Assembly: GCF_050717635.1 (NCBI RefSeq)
Contig: NZ_JBOITO010000002.1
Location: forward strand, 62,001 to 126,000
Length of the DNA: 64,000 nt
Reading direction: 5' to 3'
DNA from: Clostridium_AD sp050717635
Lineage (GTDB): Bacteria > Bacillota > Clostridia > Clostridiales > Clostridiaceae
Shown: positions 9,416 through 19,246 of the stretch, one piece after another
Numbering within the stretch: the stretch's first letter is position 1
Layout: every line of letters starts with the position of its first letter
Program-made: the position numbers and the translations under genes
The notes under the pieces: generated by a model
What the model was told of the DNA's origin: nothing
What the model saw: the letters and a program-made list of their open reading frames with translations, nothing else
Databases searched by the model: none

Positions 9416-10609
9416 TTATTTTATTTTGCGTTCTACATTATTTTTCTCAAGCATAGCTAAAACGCCTTGAGGATTTTTAATTTTACTTAAGAAAATCATA
9501 GAAGCTATAGCATAAGGTTTATAAGAAGCTTGTTTATAAAGCGGTTTACGGTAACGATCGAAGACAGATGCGTCAACTTCTCCAACTTTACAACTAAGTC
9601 CAGAAATATCAGCTGGTAAACAATGCATGTAAAGTGCTTTTCCATCTTTTGTTGTTTTCATAAGTTCTTCAGTACACTGCCAATCTATATGTTCTGCATT
9701 TTGTGCAAGAAGTTCTTTTTCAAGTGAATTAATACCTGCAGTATCACCATTACCATATAAATCTGTACGTTTTTCCATAGCAACAAAAGGAGCCCAGCTT
9801 TTTGGATAAACTATGTCTGCATCTTTAAAAGCTTCTGCCATAGAATTTGTTTTTGTAAATGATCCACCATACTGTTCAGCGTTTTTAATTGCAACTTCTT
9901 CAACTTCACTCATAACTTCATAACCTTCAGGATGTGCAAGAACAACATCCATTCCAAATCGAGTTAATAGTCCAATTATTCCTTGAGGAACTGAAAGTGG
10001 TTTACCATATGATGGGGAATATGCCCAAGACATAGCAATTTTTTTGCCTTTTAAGTTTTCAATACCACCAAATTCATTTATAAGATGAAGAGCATCAGCC
10101 ATACATTGTGTAGGGTGATCAATATCACATTGTAAATTAACAAGTGTAGGACGTTGTTCTAATATACCGTCTTCATTACCTATTTTCACAGCGTTAGATA
10201 CTTCGCGCATATAAGTATTACCTTTTCCAATATACATATCATCACGGATACCTATAACATCTGCCATGAAAGAGATCATGTTAGCAGTTTCTCTTACTGT
10301 TTCACCATGTGCAACCTGAGATTTTCCTTCCTCTAAATCTTGAACTTCAAGACCGAGGAGGTTACAAGCAGAAGCAAAGCTAAATCTTGTGCGAGTTGAA
10401 TTGTCACGGAATAGTGAAATTCCAAGACCACTATCAAAAATCTTTGAGGATATGTTATTTTCACGAAGCTCTCTAAGAGATTCTGCCACAGTGAAAACTG
10501 CTTCTAATTCATTCTGTGTTTTTTCCCAAGTAAGTAGAAAATCATTATTATACATGTTTTTAAAATCAAGTGAGTCAAGTTTTTGAATATATTTATCCAT
10601 TATAGCCAT
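9416..10609 (-). CDS. ygeW: YgeW-type knotted carbamoyltransferase
   Basis: A 397-residue member of the aspartate/ornithine carbamoyltransferase superfamily. It has the carbamoyl-phosphate loop FRDNSTRTRFSF about residue 67, the HPTQ motif (DIDHPTQ) about 165 and HCLPAD about 328, plus the insertions typical of YgeW. In the anaerobic urate pathway it is reported to run phosphorolytically on a ureido compound derived from 2,3-diureidopropionate, releasing carbamoyl phosphate for carbamate kinase. This assignment is from family knowledge and not visible in the sequence itself. Start ATG 10609 follows AAAGGAG; a second in-frame ATG lies 9 bp inside. Confidence 0.9.
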   Translation of the reverse strand: MAIMDKYIQKLDSLDFKNMYNNDFLLTWEKTQNELEAVFTVAESLRELRENNISSKIFDSGLGISLFRDNSTRTRFSFASACNLLGLEVQDLEEGKSQVAHGETVRETANMISFMADVIGIRDDMYIGKGNTYMREVSNAVKIGNEDGILEQRPTLVNLQCDIDHPTQCMADALHLINEFGGIENLKGKKIAMSWAYSPSYGKPLSVPQGIIGLLTRFGMDVVLAHPEGYEVMSEVEEVAIKNAEQYGGSFTKTNSMAEAFKDADIVYPKSWAPFVAMEKRTDLYGNGDTAGINSLEKELLAQNAEHIDWQCTEELMKTTKDGKALYMHCLPADISGLSCKVGEVDASVFDRYRKPLYKQASYKPYAIASMIFLSKIKNPQGVLAMLEKNNVERKIK

Positions 10610-10634
10610 TATTAAACACTCCTTTTAATTTAGA

Positions 10635-11945
10635 TTATTTGTTTTTACAATAGATTGTTGGAAGAGCAGCATATACAGCAGCACATTTAACTAAGTCTTC
10701 TTTCCAAGTTCTTTCATTTGGAGCATGTGCCTGAGCTTCTGCACCAGGTCCAAATCCTATACATGGTATTCCGTGACGACCCATTATAGCAACTCCGTTT
10801 GTTGAGAATGTCCATTTATCAGTAAGTGGGCGAGCTTTTCTCATTTCATCAGTGTTAGTAGCACCGCTTCTTGTTGTTCCGAACATTCCTTTGTATGATT
10901 CTTCCATTGCCTTAACAACAGCATGATCTTCAGGTATAACCCATGTAGGGAAGTAGCAATCCTGAGGGTATGAAAGTCCAGTCCAACTTTCTTTTTCATA
11001 TTTATACATCGTAACTTCTGCGTTGTATTTTTTAGCAGCTGGAAGCTGACGAATTTCTTCGAGGCAACTTTCCCATGTTTCTCCAGATGTCATACGACGG
11101 TCTAATGAAATCGCGCAAGAGTCAGCTACAGCACAACGGCTTGGTGAAGTAAAGAATATTTCTGATGTAGCTATAGTACCACGTCCGAGGAAGTTTGCTT
11201 CTTCGAAATTAGAGTTGTATTTTTTATCTAACATTTTTACTAGACCTTTGATTTCTGTAGAATCAGCAGCATCATTTGTGTTAAGGTTTTTGACATCCAT
11301 TAATATCTCAGCCATTTTATAGATTGCGTTGTCTCCTCTTTCTGGAGCTGAACCGTGACATGAAACACCCTTAACATCAACACGGATTTCCATACGTCCT
11401 CTATGTCCTCTGTAGATACCGCTATCAGTAGGCTCTGTGCTTACAACGAATTCGGGTTTAATTTTGTCCTGTTCTATTATGTGCAGCCAGCAGTTTCCGT
11501 CACAGTCCTCTTCTTGTACTGATCCAACTACGAGGGCTGTGTAATCTTTACTTAACATGTCAAGATCTTTCATTATCTTAGCACCATATACAGCAGAAAC
11601 TATACCACCAAGTTGATCAGACGTACCACGTCCGCCAATTTCTTCTTCAGTTTCATAACCTGTATAAGGATCGAAAGTCCAGTTAGAAAGTTCTCCAAGA
11701 CCAACAGTGTCAATATGAGCATCAAAAGCTATAAGGGTTTTACCTGTTCCAACATACCCTAAAATATTTCCTTGCGCATCAATTTCTACTTTATCAAAAC
11801 CAAGTGATACCATTTCTTGCTCTATTCTTTTAACAACACCTTCTTCTCCACAGCTTTCACCTGGGATAGCAATTAGGTCACGTAAGAATTTTGTCATTTG
11901 AGTTTCATAACCTTCTGCGCTTAGTTTAATACCATTAAAATCCAT
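10635..11945 (-). CDS. ygeY: YgeY, M20-family ureido/peptide hydrolase
   Basis: A 436-residue dinuclear metallohydrolase. Ligand and catalytic positions are complete: AHIDT (H77, D79), SDQLGG (D110), the catalytic pair EE at 145-146, TEPT (E172) and the distal His in AQAHAP. The dimerisation domain carries CHGSAPE (H199), which reaches the neighbouring active site. It belongs to the selenium-metabolism-linked YgeY group, reported to remove the remaining carbamoyl group and give 2,3-diaminopropionate for YgeX. It lies between ygeX and ygeW with a clear AGGAGG site. A shorter, altered paralogue is encoded at 36738-37904. Confidence 0.9.
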   Translation of the reverse strand: MDFNGIKLSAEGYETQMTKFLRDLIAIPGESCGEEGVVKRIEQEMVSLGFDKVEIDAQGNILGYVGTGKTLIAFDAHIDTVGLGELSNWTFDPYTGYETEEEIGGRGTSDQLGGIVSAVYGAKIMKDLDMLSKDYTALVVGSVQEEDCDGNCWLHIIEQDKIKPEFVVSTEPTDSGIYRGHRGRMEIRVDVKGVSCHGSAPERGDNAIYKMAEILMDVKNLNTNDAADSTEIKGLVKMLDKKYNSNFEEANFLGRGTIATSEIFFTSPSRCAVADSCAISLDRRMTSGETWESCLEEIRQLPAAKKYNAEVTMYKYEKESWTGLSYPQDCYFPTWVIPEDHAVVKAMEESYKGMFGTTRSGATNTDEMRKARPLTDKWTFSTNGVAIMGRHGIPCIGFGPGAEAQAHAPNERTWKEDLVKCAAVYAALPTIYCKNK

Positions 11946-12003
11946 AATATATACCTCCTATAATAATTTTTAGATAAATTTTATATGCATTGGAAAGGGT
12001 AAA

Positions 12004-13206
12004 TTAATATTCTCCATTCCAAACAATTTTACGGTAGAAATCAGGGTCAGTATTTCCCTCTGTTGAGAAGAGTAGAACTTTTGAGTTTTCATTTAGTTTT
12101 AGGGATTCTTTTAAATCCTTTAAATTATCGTTTGTCATGATATCAAACAGGATTCCCATTGTTACAGCGCCAGATTCACCAGAAATAACTTTAGGATCAC
12201 CCTTAAGAGGAACTGCAAGTATTCTCATACCTTTTGCAGACACATGATCTGAGCAAGATATAAAGTGAGAGCTGTTGTTTTTTAAAATATCCCATGCTAT
12301 TGTATTTGGTTCGCCGCAGGCAAGTCCTGCCATAATGGTTGGCATATCATCACTAACAATTCTTACTTCTCCATCGTTAGCTTTAGCAGAGCGGAATATA
12401 CAATCTGCCAAATTTGATTCCACCACAACTACTGTTGGGGGATTCTCTGGATAAACATTTGCAAAGTATCCTTGAACGGCACCAGCAAGAGAACCAACAC
12501 CAGCTTGTATAAAAATATGAGTTGGTGCGGAGGAGTTATCAGATTTTAGTTGCTCATTAGCCTCCATTGCCATTGTTCCATAACCTTGCATAATCCAAGT
12601 TGGAATTTCTTTGTAGCCTTCCCAAGCTGTGTCTTGAATAACTACAGAACCCGGAACCTTTGCTGATTCTGCCATTGCTATTCGTACACATTCATCGTAA
12701 TTTACTTCTTCTATTGTAGCAGTAGCGCCTTCTTTTTGGATGTTTTCAAGTCTAACTTCTGATGAGCCTTTTGGCATAAAAACAACACATTTTTGGTTTA
12801 ATTTATTAGCAGCCCAGGCAAGTCCTCTTCCATGGTTACCATCTGTTGCAGTAAAAAAAGTTGTTTGTCCAAATTCTTCAAGAGTTTCCTTAGATGTTAG
12901 AATATTGTAAGGTAGTTCAGATATGTCTTTTCCAAGTTTCTTTGCAATATATGAACCTATAGCAAAAGATCCACCTAATACTTTAAAAGCATTTAATCCA
13001 AATCTTTTAGATTCATCTTTCACATATAGACTTTTAAGTCCTAAGAAATTAGCCATCTTATCTAGCTTAACTAGTGGTGTCTCAGTATACTGTGGAAAGC
13101 TCTTATGAAATGAAGCAGCTTTTAAAACCTTTTCAGGTGACATTATATTAAGTGTTTCATTAGATGTTTTTGGGAGCTTATTAGGTACCCACTTTATTTT
13201 TGTCAT
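12004..13206 (-). CDS. ygeX: Diaminopropionate ammonia-lyase
   Basis: The 400-residue fold-type II PLP enzyme converts 2,3-diaminopropionate to pyruvate and two ammonia. The PLP lysine is in NAFKVLGGS about residue 74, the Asn loop is TDGNHGRG about 123, and the glycine-rich phosphate cup is QAGVGSLAGAV about 230. Length matches family members. It is the first gene of the minus-strand operon and the last chemical step of that pathway, connecting urate to central metabolism. The start follows AGGAGG, and two palindromic elements lie in the divergent region upstream. Confidence 0.95.
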   Translation of the reverse strand: MTKIKWVPNKLPKTSNETLNIMSPEKVLKAASFHKSFPQYTETPLVKLDKMANFLGLKSLYVKDESKRFGLNAFKVLGGSFAIGSYIAKKLGKDISELPYNILTSKETLEEFGQTTFFTATDGNHGRGLAWAANKLNQKCVVFMPKGSSEVRLENIQKEGATATIEEVNYDECVRIAMAESAKVPGSVVIQDTAWEGYKEIPTWIMQGYGTMAMEANEQLKSDNSSAPTHIFIQAGVGSLAGAVQGYFANVYPENPPTVVVVESNLADCIFRSAKANDGEVRIVSDDMPTIMAGLACGEPNTIAWDILKNNSSHFISCSDHVSAKGMRILAVPLKGDPKVISGESGAVTMGILFDIMTNDNLKDLKESLKLNENSKVLLFSTEGNTDPDFYRKIVWNGEY

Positions 13207-13243
13207 AAAAAAACCTCCTGTGTTTTCATATATATCATATTTT

Positions 13244-13280
13244 GCTTTGTTATAATATCGATTAAATCATATAATAAAGC
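13244..13280. promoter_or_regulatory. Inverted repeat overlapping the ygeX promoter (operator candidate)
   Basis: GCTTTGTTATA (13244-13254) and TATAATAAAGC (13270-13280) pair at 10 of 11 positions plus one wobble across a 15-bp centre. The element covers the proposed ygeX -10 box, the usual place for a repressor site. Confidence 0.45.
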
Positions 13281-13295
13281 TGAAAATTTAAACAA
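13266..13295 (-). promoter_or_regulatory. Candidate ygeX promoter
   Basis: Reading on the minus strand, TTGTTT (13295-13290) and TATGAT (13271-13266) are separated by 18 nt. Start of transcription would be near 13258, about 50 nt before the ygeX ATG. Confidence 0.5.
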
Positions 13296-13360
13296 TTTCA
13301 TAATTCAAGTATATCAAATATTTTTTCTAAAATCAATAACAATTACAAAAATATTTTAAA

Positions 13361-13380
13361 TTTACAAAAATTTTTGTAAA
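13361..13380. promoter_or_regulatory. Perfect 20-bp palindrome between ygeX and ssnA
   Basis: TTTACAAAAA is followed directly by its exact reverse complement. It sits 5 bp upstream of the ssnA -35 box. A degenerate related half (ATTACAAAAAT) lies about 10 bp to its left. A dimeric regulator site controlling the divergent operons is the natural reading. Confidence 0.6.
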
Positions 13381-13384
13381 TCAA

Positions 13385-13413
13385 TTGAAGAAATCTTAAA
13401 AAGATGATAAAAT
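13385..13413 (+). promoter_or_regulatory. Candidate ssnA operon promoter
   Basis: TTGAAG (13385-13390), a 17-nt spacer and TAAAAT (13408-13413). Transcription would start near 13420, giving an 80-nt leader before ssnA. Confidence 0.65.
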
Positions 13414-13498
13414 GTACTTATAATAGTAATGTGAATAATCAATTAATAAATTGAATTGTTTTTCTATCAAAAAGAATATAAATTATAGGAGGAAAATT

Positions 13499-14830
13499 AT
13501 GATATTAATAGGTAATGGTAAGCTACTTACTAGAGATGATAATAATACATTTATCCAAGATGGTTGTGTATGTGTTGATGATAATATTATTGTAGATCTT
13601 GGAACCACAGAGCAAATGAAGAAAAAATATGGGTCGGCTGAGTTTGTGGATGCTAGAAAAGGCATGATTATGCCAGGAATGATTAATACTCACCATCATA
13701 TATATAGTGCATTCGCTCGTGGGCTTTCTATTAAGGGGTTTAGTCCTAAAGGCTTTTCAGATATTTTAGAAGGAATGTGGTGGACAATAGATAGGTTATT
13801 AACCCTTCAAGATACAAAATATAGTGCTTATACAACTTACTTAGATAGTATAAGAAATGGTGTTACAACTGTTTTTGATCATCATGCAAGTTATGGTAAT
13901 ATAGAAGGAAGTTTATTTGAAATATCAGATGCGGCTAAAGAACTTGGAATTCGAACTTCACTATGTTATGAAGTTTCTGATAGAGATGGACAAGAAAAAA
14001 TGAAACAAGCTGTAAAGGAAAATGTTGATTTTATGAAAAAAGTTAAAAACGACTCTTCGGACATGCAAAAGGGTATGATGGGACTTCATGCATCATTTAC
14101 GTTAAGTAATAAAACCCTTGAGTATTGTGCACAGAATATGCCGGAAGGTGCAGGTTATCATGTACATACAGCTGAAGGTATAACGGATGTATACGATTGC
14201 CTTAAAAAGTATAATAAAAGAATAGTAAATAGGTTTTTTGATTTTGATATCTTAGGTGAAAAAACTATCGCTGTTCATTGCATTCATACAAATAATGGGG
14301 AAATGGATTTATTAAAGCATACGGACACTATGGTAGTTCATAATCCTGAATCTAATATGGGCAATGCAGTAGGATGTACACCAGTACTTGAACTTGTAAA
14401 AAAAGGGATTACATTAGGGCTTGGAACAGATGGATATACAAACGATATGTTTGAATCAATGAAGGTTGCAAATGTTTTGCAAAAACATCATAACTGTGAT
14501 CCAACTGTTGCATGGGGTGAAGTACCTTTAATGCTTTTCGATAATAATGCAAAGATTGCTAATAGATTTTTTGAAAAACCACTTGGTGTTATAAAAAAAG
14601 GAGCTTATGCAGATATTATAGTAGCAGATTATGATTCACTAACACCACTAGATGGAAACAATGCAAACTCTCATATTTTATTTGGAGTAAGTGGAAGGTG
14701 TGTTACAACTACAATGATAAATGGTAAAATTCTTATGAAAGATCGCGAAATACTCGGTGTTGATACTGAAAAAATCATGATGAAATCAAGAGAATTATCA
14801 AATGAATTATGGAATAAAATCAATAAATAA
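13499..14830 (+). CDS. ssnA: SsnA-type amidohydrolase
   Basis: A 443-residue cytosolic metal-dependent aminohydrolase. Ligand motifs are NTHHHIYSAF about residue 63, HVHTAEG about 222, VHCIH about 258 and GLGTDGYTND about 308. The SsnA branch is marked by MWWTIDRLLT and FDHHAS. SsnA is constantly linked to ygfK and selenium-type molybdenum hydroxylases in purine-degrading bacteria and is thought to act on a ring-opened urate intermediate. The exact reaction is not deducible here. The start at 13499 is chosen because of TAGGAGG; the longer frame adds 16 residues without a ribosome site. It leads the plus-strand operon. Confidence 0.88.
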   Translation: MILIGNGKLLTRDDNNTFIQDGCVCVDDNIIVDLGTTEQMKKKYGSAEFVDARKGMIMPGMINTHHHIYSAFARGLSIKGFSPKGFSDILEGMWWTIDRLLTLQDTKYSAYTTYLDSIRNGVTTVFDHHASYGNIEGSLFEISDAAKELGIRTSLCYEVSDRDGQEKMKQAVKENVDFMKKVKNDSSDMQKGMMGLHASFTLSNKTLEYCAQNMPEGAGYHVHTAEGITDVYDCLKKYNKRIVNRFFDFDILGEKTIAVHCIHTNNGEMDLLKHTDTMVVHNPESNMGNAVGCTPVLELVKKGITLGLGTDGYTNDMFESMKVANVLQKHHNCDPTVAWGEVPLMLFDNNAKIANRFFEKPLGVIKKGAYADIIVADYDSLTPLDGNNANSHILFGVSGRCVTTTMINGKILMKDREILGVDTEKIMMKSRELSNELWNKINK

Positions 14831-14849
14831 AAAATAGGAGGAATTAGAT

Positions 14850-17800
14850 ATGGGAGATAGAATGACACCTATTCCATTTAAAGATTTAATGAAATGGATA
14901 ATGGAAGAGAATAAAAAATACGGTAAGATATTTGGAGTAAACAAATTTTTTAAAAACAATGACAACAAGGTGCTTGAAATTTTTGGTGAAAAAATAGAAA
15001 CTCCTTTTGGTCCAGCTGCTGGTCCAGCTACACAACTTGCACAAAATATAATTGCATCTTATGTTTCTGGATGTAGATTTTTTGAATTAAAAACAGTGCA
15101 AACCCTTGATGGAGAAGATTTACCGGTATCAAAGCCATGTATAAATGCAGCAGATGAGTGTTATAACGTAGAATGGTCAACAGAACTTAGAATTCCTGAG
15201 GCTTATGATGAGTATGTTAAAGCTTGGTTTGCCTTGAAATTATTATCTAAAGAATTAGAACTTGGAGATCCTAATGGATTTATTTTTAACATGAGCGTAG
15301 GCTATGATTTTGAGGGTATTTGCTCACCTAAAATAGATAATTTTATTATGGGCCTAAAAGATGCATCTAAGAGTGATATATGGAAAGAGTGCACCGAATA
15401 TACTTTAGATAATATAGAAAAATTTAAAAATATAGATAGTGAATATGTTGAGAATATATCAACTAAAGTAAGTACATCAATAACATTATCAACGCTACAT
15501 GGATGTCCATCAAAAGAAATTGAACGTATTGCAACATATTTAATAAGTGAAAAAGGTATGAATACTTTTGTAAAATGTAATCCTACAATATTAGGTTATG
15601 AATTTGCAAGAAAAACATTAGATAGTATGGGATATGATTATCTGACCTTTGATGATCATCATTTTATAGAAGACTTACAATATGCAGATGCTATTGTTAT
15701 GTTTAAACGCCTTCAAAAATTAGCAAGCGGCGCTTCATTAACCTTTGGCGTTAAATTAACTAATACATTGCCAGTGGGAATTAAAAATAGTGAATTACCT
15801 GGTGATGAGATGTATATGTCAGGAAAATCTCTATATCCACTTTCAATAGCACTTGCGTATAAGCTTTCAAAAGAATTTAATGGCACACTTAAAATGTCTT
15901 ATTCTGGGGGAGCAGACGTTTTCAATATAAAACAGATATTTGAAACAGGTATATGGCCTATAACTATAGCAACAACGTTATTAAAAATCGGCGGATATGA
16001 AAGATGTGTTCAAATCGCTGAAACACTTAAAGAATCAGAATATAAGAACAGGTATGTTATGGATAATGAAAAATTGTATGAACTCAAAAACAGCTCGATA
16101 AGTGATATTCATCATATTAAGCCTATAAAACCAATTCCTAGTCGTAAAATAAATGCAAAAGTACCACTAGTTGATTGTTTTGTTGCTTCTTGTCAAGATG
16201 GATGTCCTATACACCAAGATATTCCAGAATATATACGTCTTGTAGGGCAAAATAAACATCTTGAGGCATTAAAGGTTATAACACTGAAAAATCCCCTTCC
16301 ATTTATAACGGGAACAATATGTAATCATGCGTGCATGAGTAAATGTAGTAGAATTTTCTGTGATGAGTCTGTTAATATCAGAAACATAAAATTACAAGCT
16401 GCAGAAAATGCATATGATAATTTGATGAAAGAGATTAAAGTAACAGAGAAAAGTAGCGTAAAGGTTGCTATAATTGGTGGAGGAGCTACAGGACTTGCAG
16501 CAGCTTATTTCCTTGCAAGAGAAGGAATTAGTGCAACAATTTTTGAAAAACGAAAATCACTGGGTGGAATAGTAAAACATGTAGTCCCAGAATTTAGAAT
16601 ATCAGGGGATACTGTTGAAAAAGACGTAGAGCTTATTAAAAGTTTGGGAGTTGAAGTTCACCTAAACTCAGAGCAGAATTCTGTAGATGAATTAAGGAAA
16701 CAAGGATATAAGTATATTTTACTTGCAATTGGTGCATGGAAACCAGGTAAGTTAGATATTAAAGGTGAAAATGTAATTAATGTAATTGAATTCTTAGAGA
16801 GATTAAGAAGTGGAGATAGCAGCCTTGCCCTTGGGAAAAATGTTGTAGTTGTAGGCGGTGGTAACACAGCTATGGATGCAGCTAGAGCAGCTAAAAAAGT
16901 TAAGGGAGTAGAACATGTATATTTAGTGTACCGTAGAACTAAAAAATACATGCCAGCAGATGCTGAAGAACTTTACCTTGCAATTGAAGATGGAGTAGAG
17001 TTTAAGGAGTTATTAGCACCAGTGAAAATCAGTAGTGGGGTTCTTACATGTGAAGTTATGAAACTGGGAGAGCCAGATGAAAGTGGCAGAAGAAAACCAG
17101 TTGGAAGTGGAGAGATGGTAGAAATACTTGCAGATATTTTAATATCAGCAGTTGGTGAGAAGGTAGATCCTAAGATATTTAAAGAAAACAATATTTTAGT
17201 AAATGAAAGAGAACAGGCTGTTGTAAATGAGGAAACATTAGAAACAAACATTGAAAAAGTGTATGTTGCTGGAGATGGTCTACATGGTCCTTCAACAGTA
17301 GTTCAAGGTATAGCAGAAGCAACTAAGTTTGCAAGGGCTGTAGTTAAAGAGGAGAAAAATTATAATTTCACAATTAGTTCAGAACGTTTAGGTGATGATA
17401 TTTGTGGAATAAATGCAAAAAAAGGTATACTTAAAATGGCTACTAAAGGTATTAATGAAACTGAAAGATGCCTTCAATGTTCAACGATTTGTGAAGTTTG
17501 TGTGGATGTTTGTCCTAATCGCGCAAATGTTACAATAAACGTTAAGGGCAAAGAAATGCATCAAATAATCCACCTTGATAAACTGTGTAATGAGTGTGGA
17601 AACTGTGAAACTTTCTGTCCATATAGTAGTGCTCCATATAAAGAGAAGTTTACGCTTTATGCTACAGAAGCAGACTTTGAAAACAGTGAAAACATGGGTT
17701 TTGTAATTTTGAATGTGGATAAGAACATCGTAAAAGTTAGATTAGAAGGCAAAGTTTTAGAGGTTAATCTTAAAGACAATGATTCAGGATTACCTAAAGA

Positions 17801-17852
17801 CATAGAGAATATGATTTGGGCTGTAATCACTGATTATAGTTATATGATATAA
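14850..17852 (+). CDS. ygfK: YgfK, flavin/Fe-S oxidoreductase (urate reductase-type)
   Basis: A 1000-residue multidomain protein. Residues 1-430 resemble a dihydroorotate-dehydrogenase-like TIM barrel. Then follow a Cys-rich linker (CQDGCPIHQ about 447, CNHACMSKC about 490), a FAD Rossmann motif (GGGATGLAA about 542) and an NAD(P) motif (GGGNTAMDAARAA about 667). Two ferredoxin-like 4Fe-4S sets close it (CLQCSTICEVC about 873, CNECGNCETFC about 910). It was long annotated as a selenate reductase subunit. More recent work assigns this family to NAD(P)H-dependent urate reduction, the entry step of anaerobic urate breakdown. Linkage to ssnA, hyuA and ygeXYW supports the latter. The start follows AGGAGG. 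Confidence 0.88.
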   Translation: MGDRMTPIPFKDLMKWIMEENKKYGKIFGVNKFFKNNDNKVLEIFGEKIETPFGPAAGPATQLAQNIIASYVSGCRFFELKTVQTLDGEDLPVSKPCINAADECYNVEWSTELRIPEAYDEYVKAWFALKLLSKELELGDPNGFIFNMSVGYDFEGICSPKIDNFIMGLKDASKSDIWKECTEYTLDNIEKFKNIDSEYVENISTKVSTSITLSTLHGCPSKEIERIATYLISEKGMNTFVKCNPTILGYEFARKTLDSMGYDYLTFDDHHFIEDLQYADAIVMFKRLQKLASGASLTFGVKLTNTLPVGIKNSELPGDEMYMSGKSLYPLSIALAYKLSKEFNGTLKMSYSGGADVFNIKQIFETGIWPITIATTLLKIGGYERCVQIAETLKESEYKNRYVMDNEKLYELKNSSISDIHHIKPIKPIPSRKINAKVPLVDCFVASCQDGCPIHQDIPEYIRLVGQNKHLEALKVITLKNPLPFITGTICNHACMSKCSRIFCDESVNIRNIKLQAAENAYDNLMKEIKVTEKSSVKVAIIGGGATGLAAAYFLAREGISATIFEKRKSLGGIVKHVVPEFRISGDTVEKDVELIKSLGVEVHLNSEQNSVDELRKQGYKYILLAIGAWKPGKLDIKGENVINVIEFLERLRSGDSSLALGKNVVVVGGGNTAMDAARAAKKVKGVEHVYLVYRRTKKYMPADAEELYLAIEDGVEFKELLAPVKISSGVLTCEVMKLGEPDESGRRKPVGSGEMVEILADILISAVGEKVDPKIFKENNILVNEREQAVVNEETLETNIEKVYVAGDGLHGPSTVVQGIAEATKFARAVVKEEKNYNFTISSERLGDDICGINAKKGILKMATKGINETERCLQCSTICEVCVDVCPNRANVTINVKGKEMHQIIHLDKLCNECGNCETFCPYSSAPYKEKFTLYATEADFENSENMGFVILNVDKNIVKVRLEGKVLEVNLKDNDSGLPKDIENMIWAVITDYSYMI

Positions 17853-17872
17853 AAATTGTGAGGTGAAGTAAT

Positions 17873-19246
17873 ATGTCAATTATTATTAAAGGCGGAACTA
17901 TTGTAACTCCGAGTAAAAGCTATATTTCAGATATTAAAATTGAAGGTGAGATAATTGTTAACATTGGTGAGGATTTACAAGATAATAAGGCTAAAATAGT
18001 AGATGCAAAAGGATGTTTAGTGTTCCCGGGATTTATTGATTCTCATACTCACCTTGATTTAGACACAGGATACACAAGAACTGCAGATAATTTTAAAACA
18101 GGTACTGCTGCAGCTATCATGGGTGGAACCACAACAATTTTGGATTTTGCAACTCAAAACAAGGGAGAGACTCTAAGTGAAGGCCTTAATAATTGGCATA
18201 AACTAGCAAAAGGCGTTTCAAGCTGTGATTATGGCTTTCATATGGCAATAACAGATTGGAATGAAGATGTTAAAAATGAACTTCAAACAATGTGCCAGCA
18301 GGGGATAACATCATTTAAAGCGTATATGGCTTATGATAATTTACGTATTAATGATGGAGAAATATATGAAATACTAAAATGCCTTAAAGAGTATAACGCT
18401 ATACTTGGCGTTCATTGTGAAAATGGTGATCTTGTAAATACTATGGTAAATGAGCAACTGAGCTCAGGAAATACTACGCCATCTGCCCATCCGTTATCAA
18501 GGCCAAATATGGTTGAAGCTGAAGCAGTATCAAGATTTATAGATATTGCATACTTAGCGGGAGCACCTATATATATTGTACATTTGAGTACAAAAGAATC
18601 CTTAGATGTGGTATTAAAAGCAAGAAAAAGAGGACAGAGTGTATATATAGAAACCTGTCCTCAATATCTACTTTTAGATGATAGTTTATATTTAGGCGAG
18701 GATTTTGAAAGTGCTAAATACGTTCTGTCACCACCGCTCAGGAAAAGTGATGATATAGAAAGATTATGGCAAGCACTTAACAATGGAGATATAGACATCG
18801 TTGGAACTGACCATTGTAGTTTTAATCTTAAAGGGCAAAAGGAACATGGCATAAATGATTTTAGTAAAATCCCAAGTGGATTACCAGGAATTGAGCATAG
18901 ACCAATTCTTATATATAGCTATGGAGTAGATAAGGGTAGAATAACTAAAGAACAAATGTGTAGCATGCTTAGTGAAAATACTTCTAGAATGTTCGGAATG
19001 TATCCTCGTAAGGGTACGCTTCAAGTTGGAAGTGATGCAGATATAGTTATATGGGATGAATCGCGGGAAGGATTTATATCTGTGGATAATCAAATGCAAA
19101 ATGTGGATTATACACCTTATGAAGGATTTAAAACTATAGGATATGCTAAACAAGTTTTTCTAAGAGGAAATCATATTGTGCGTGATGGGAATATTATAAG
19201 TGAAAATTTAGGCAAATATATAGAACGAGGTGGTATTAATGTTTAA
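17873..19246 (+). CDS. hyuA: Dihydropyrimidinase/hydantoinase-type cyclic amidohydrolase
   Basis: This 457-residue enzyme opens cyclic ureide or amide rings. Binuclear metal motifs are complete: DSHTHLD about residue 56, the carboxylated lysine in SFKAYMAY about 149, HCEN about 181, HLST about 237 and GTDHC about 312. In this operon it probably opens the six-membered ring of reduced urate rather than hydantoin or dihydropyrimidine, which is inference from linkage. It follows ygfK by 20 bp and overlaps the selenium-type xanthine dehydrogenase gene by 8 bp, indicating coupled expression. Confidence 0.88.
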   Translation: MSIIIKGGTIVTPSKSYISDIKIEGEIIVNIGEDLQDNKAKIVDAKGCLVFPGFIDSHTHLDLDTGYTRTADNFKTGTAAAIMGGTTTILDFATQNKGETLSEGLNNWHKLAKGVSSCDYGFHMAITDWNEDVKNELQTMCQQGITSFKAYMAYDNLRINDGEIYEILKCLKEYNAILGVHCENGDLVNTMVNEQLSSGNTTPSAHPLSRPNMVEAEAVSRFIDIAYLAGAPIYIVHLSTKESLDVVLKARKRGQSVYIETCPQYLLLDDSLYLGEDFESAKYVLSPPLRKSDDIERLWQALNNGDIDIVGTDHCSFNLKGQKEHGINDFSKIPSGLPGIEHRPILIYSYGVDKGRITKEQMCSMLSENTSRMFGMYPRKGTLQVGSDADIVIWDESREGFISVDNQMQNVDYTPYEGFKTIGYAKQVFLRGNHIVRDGNIISENLGKYIERGGINV

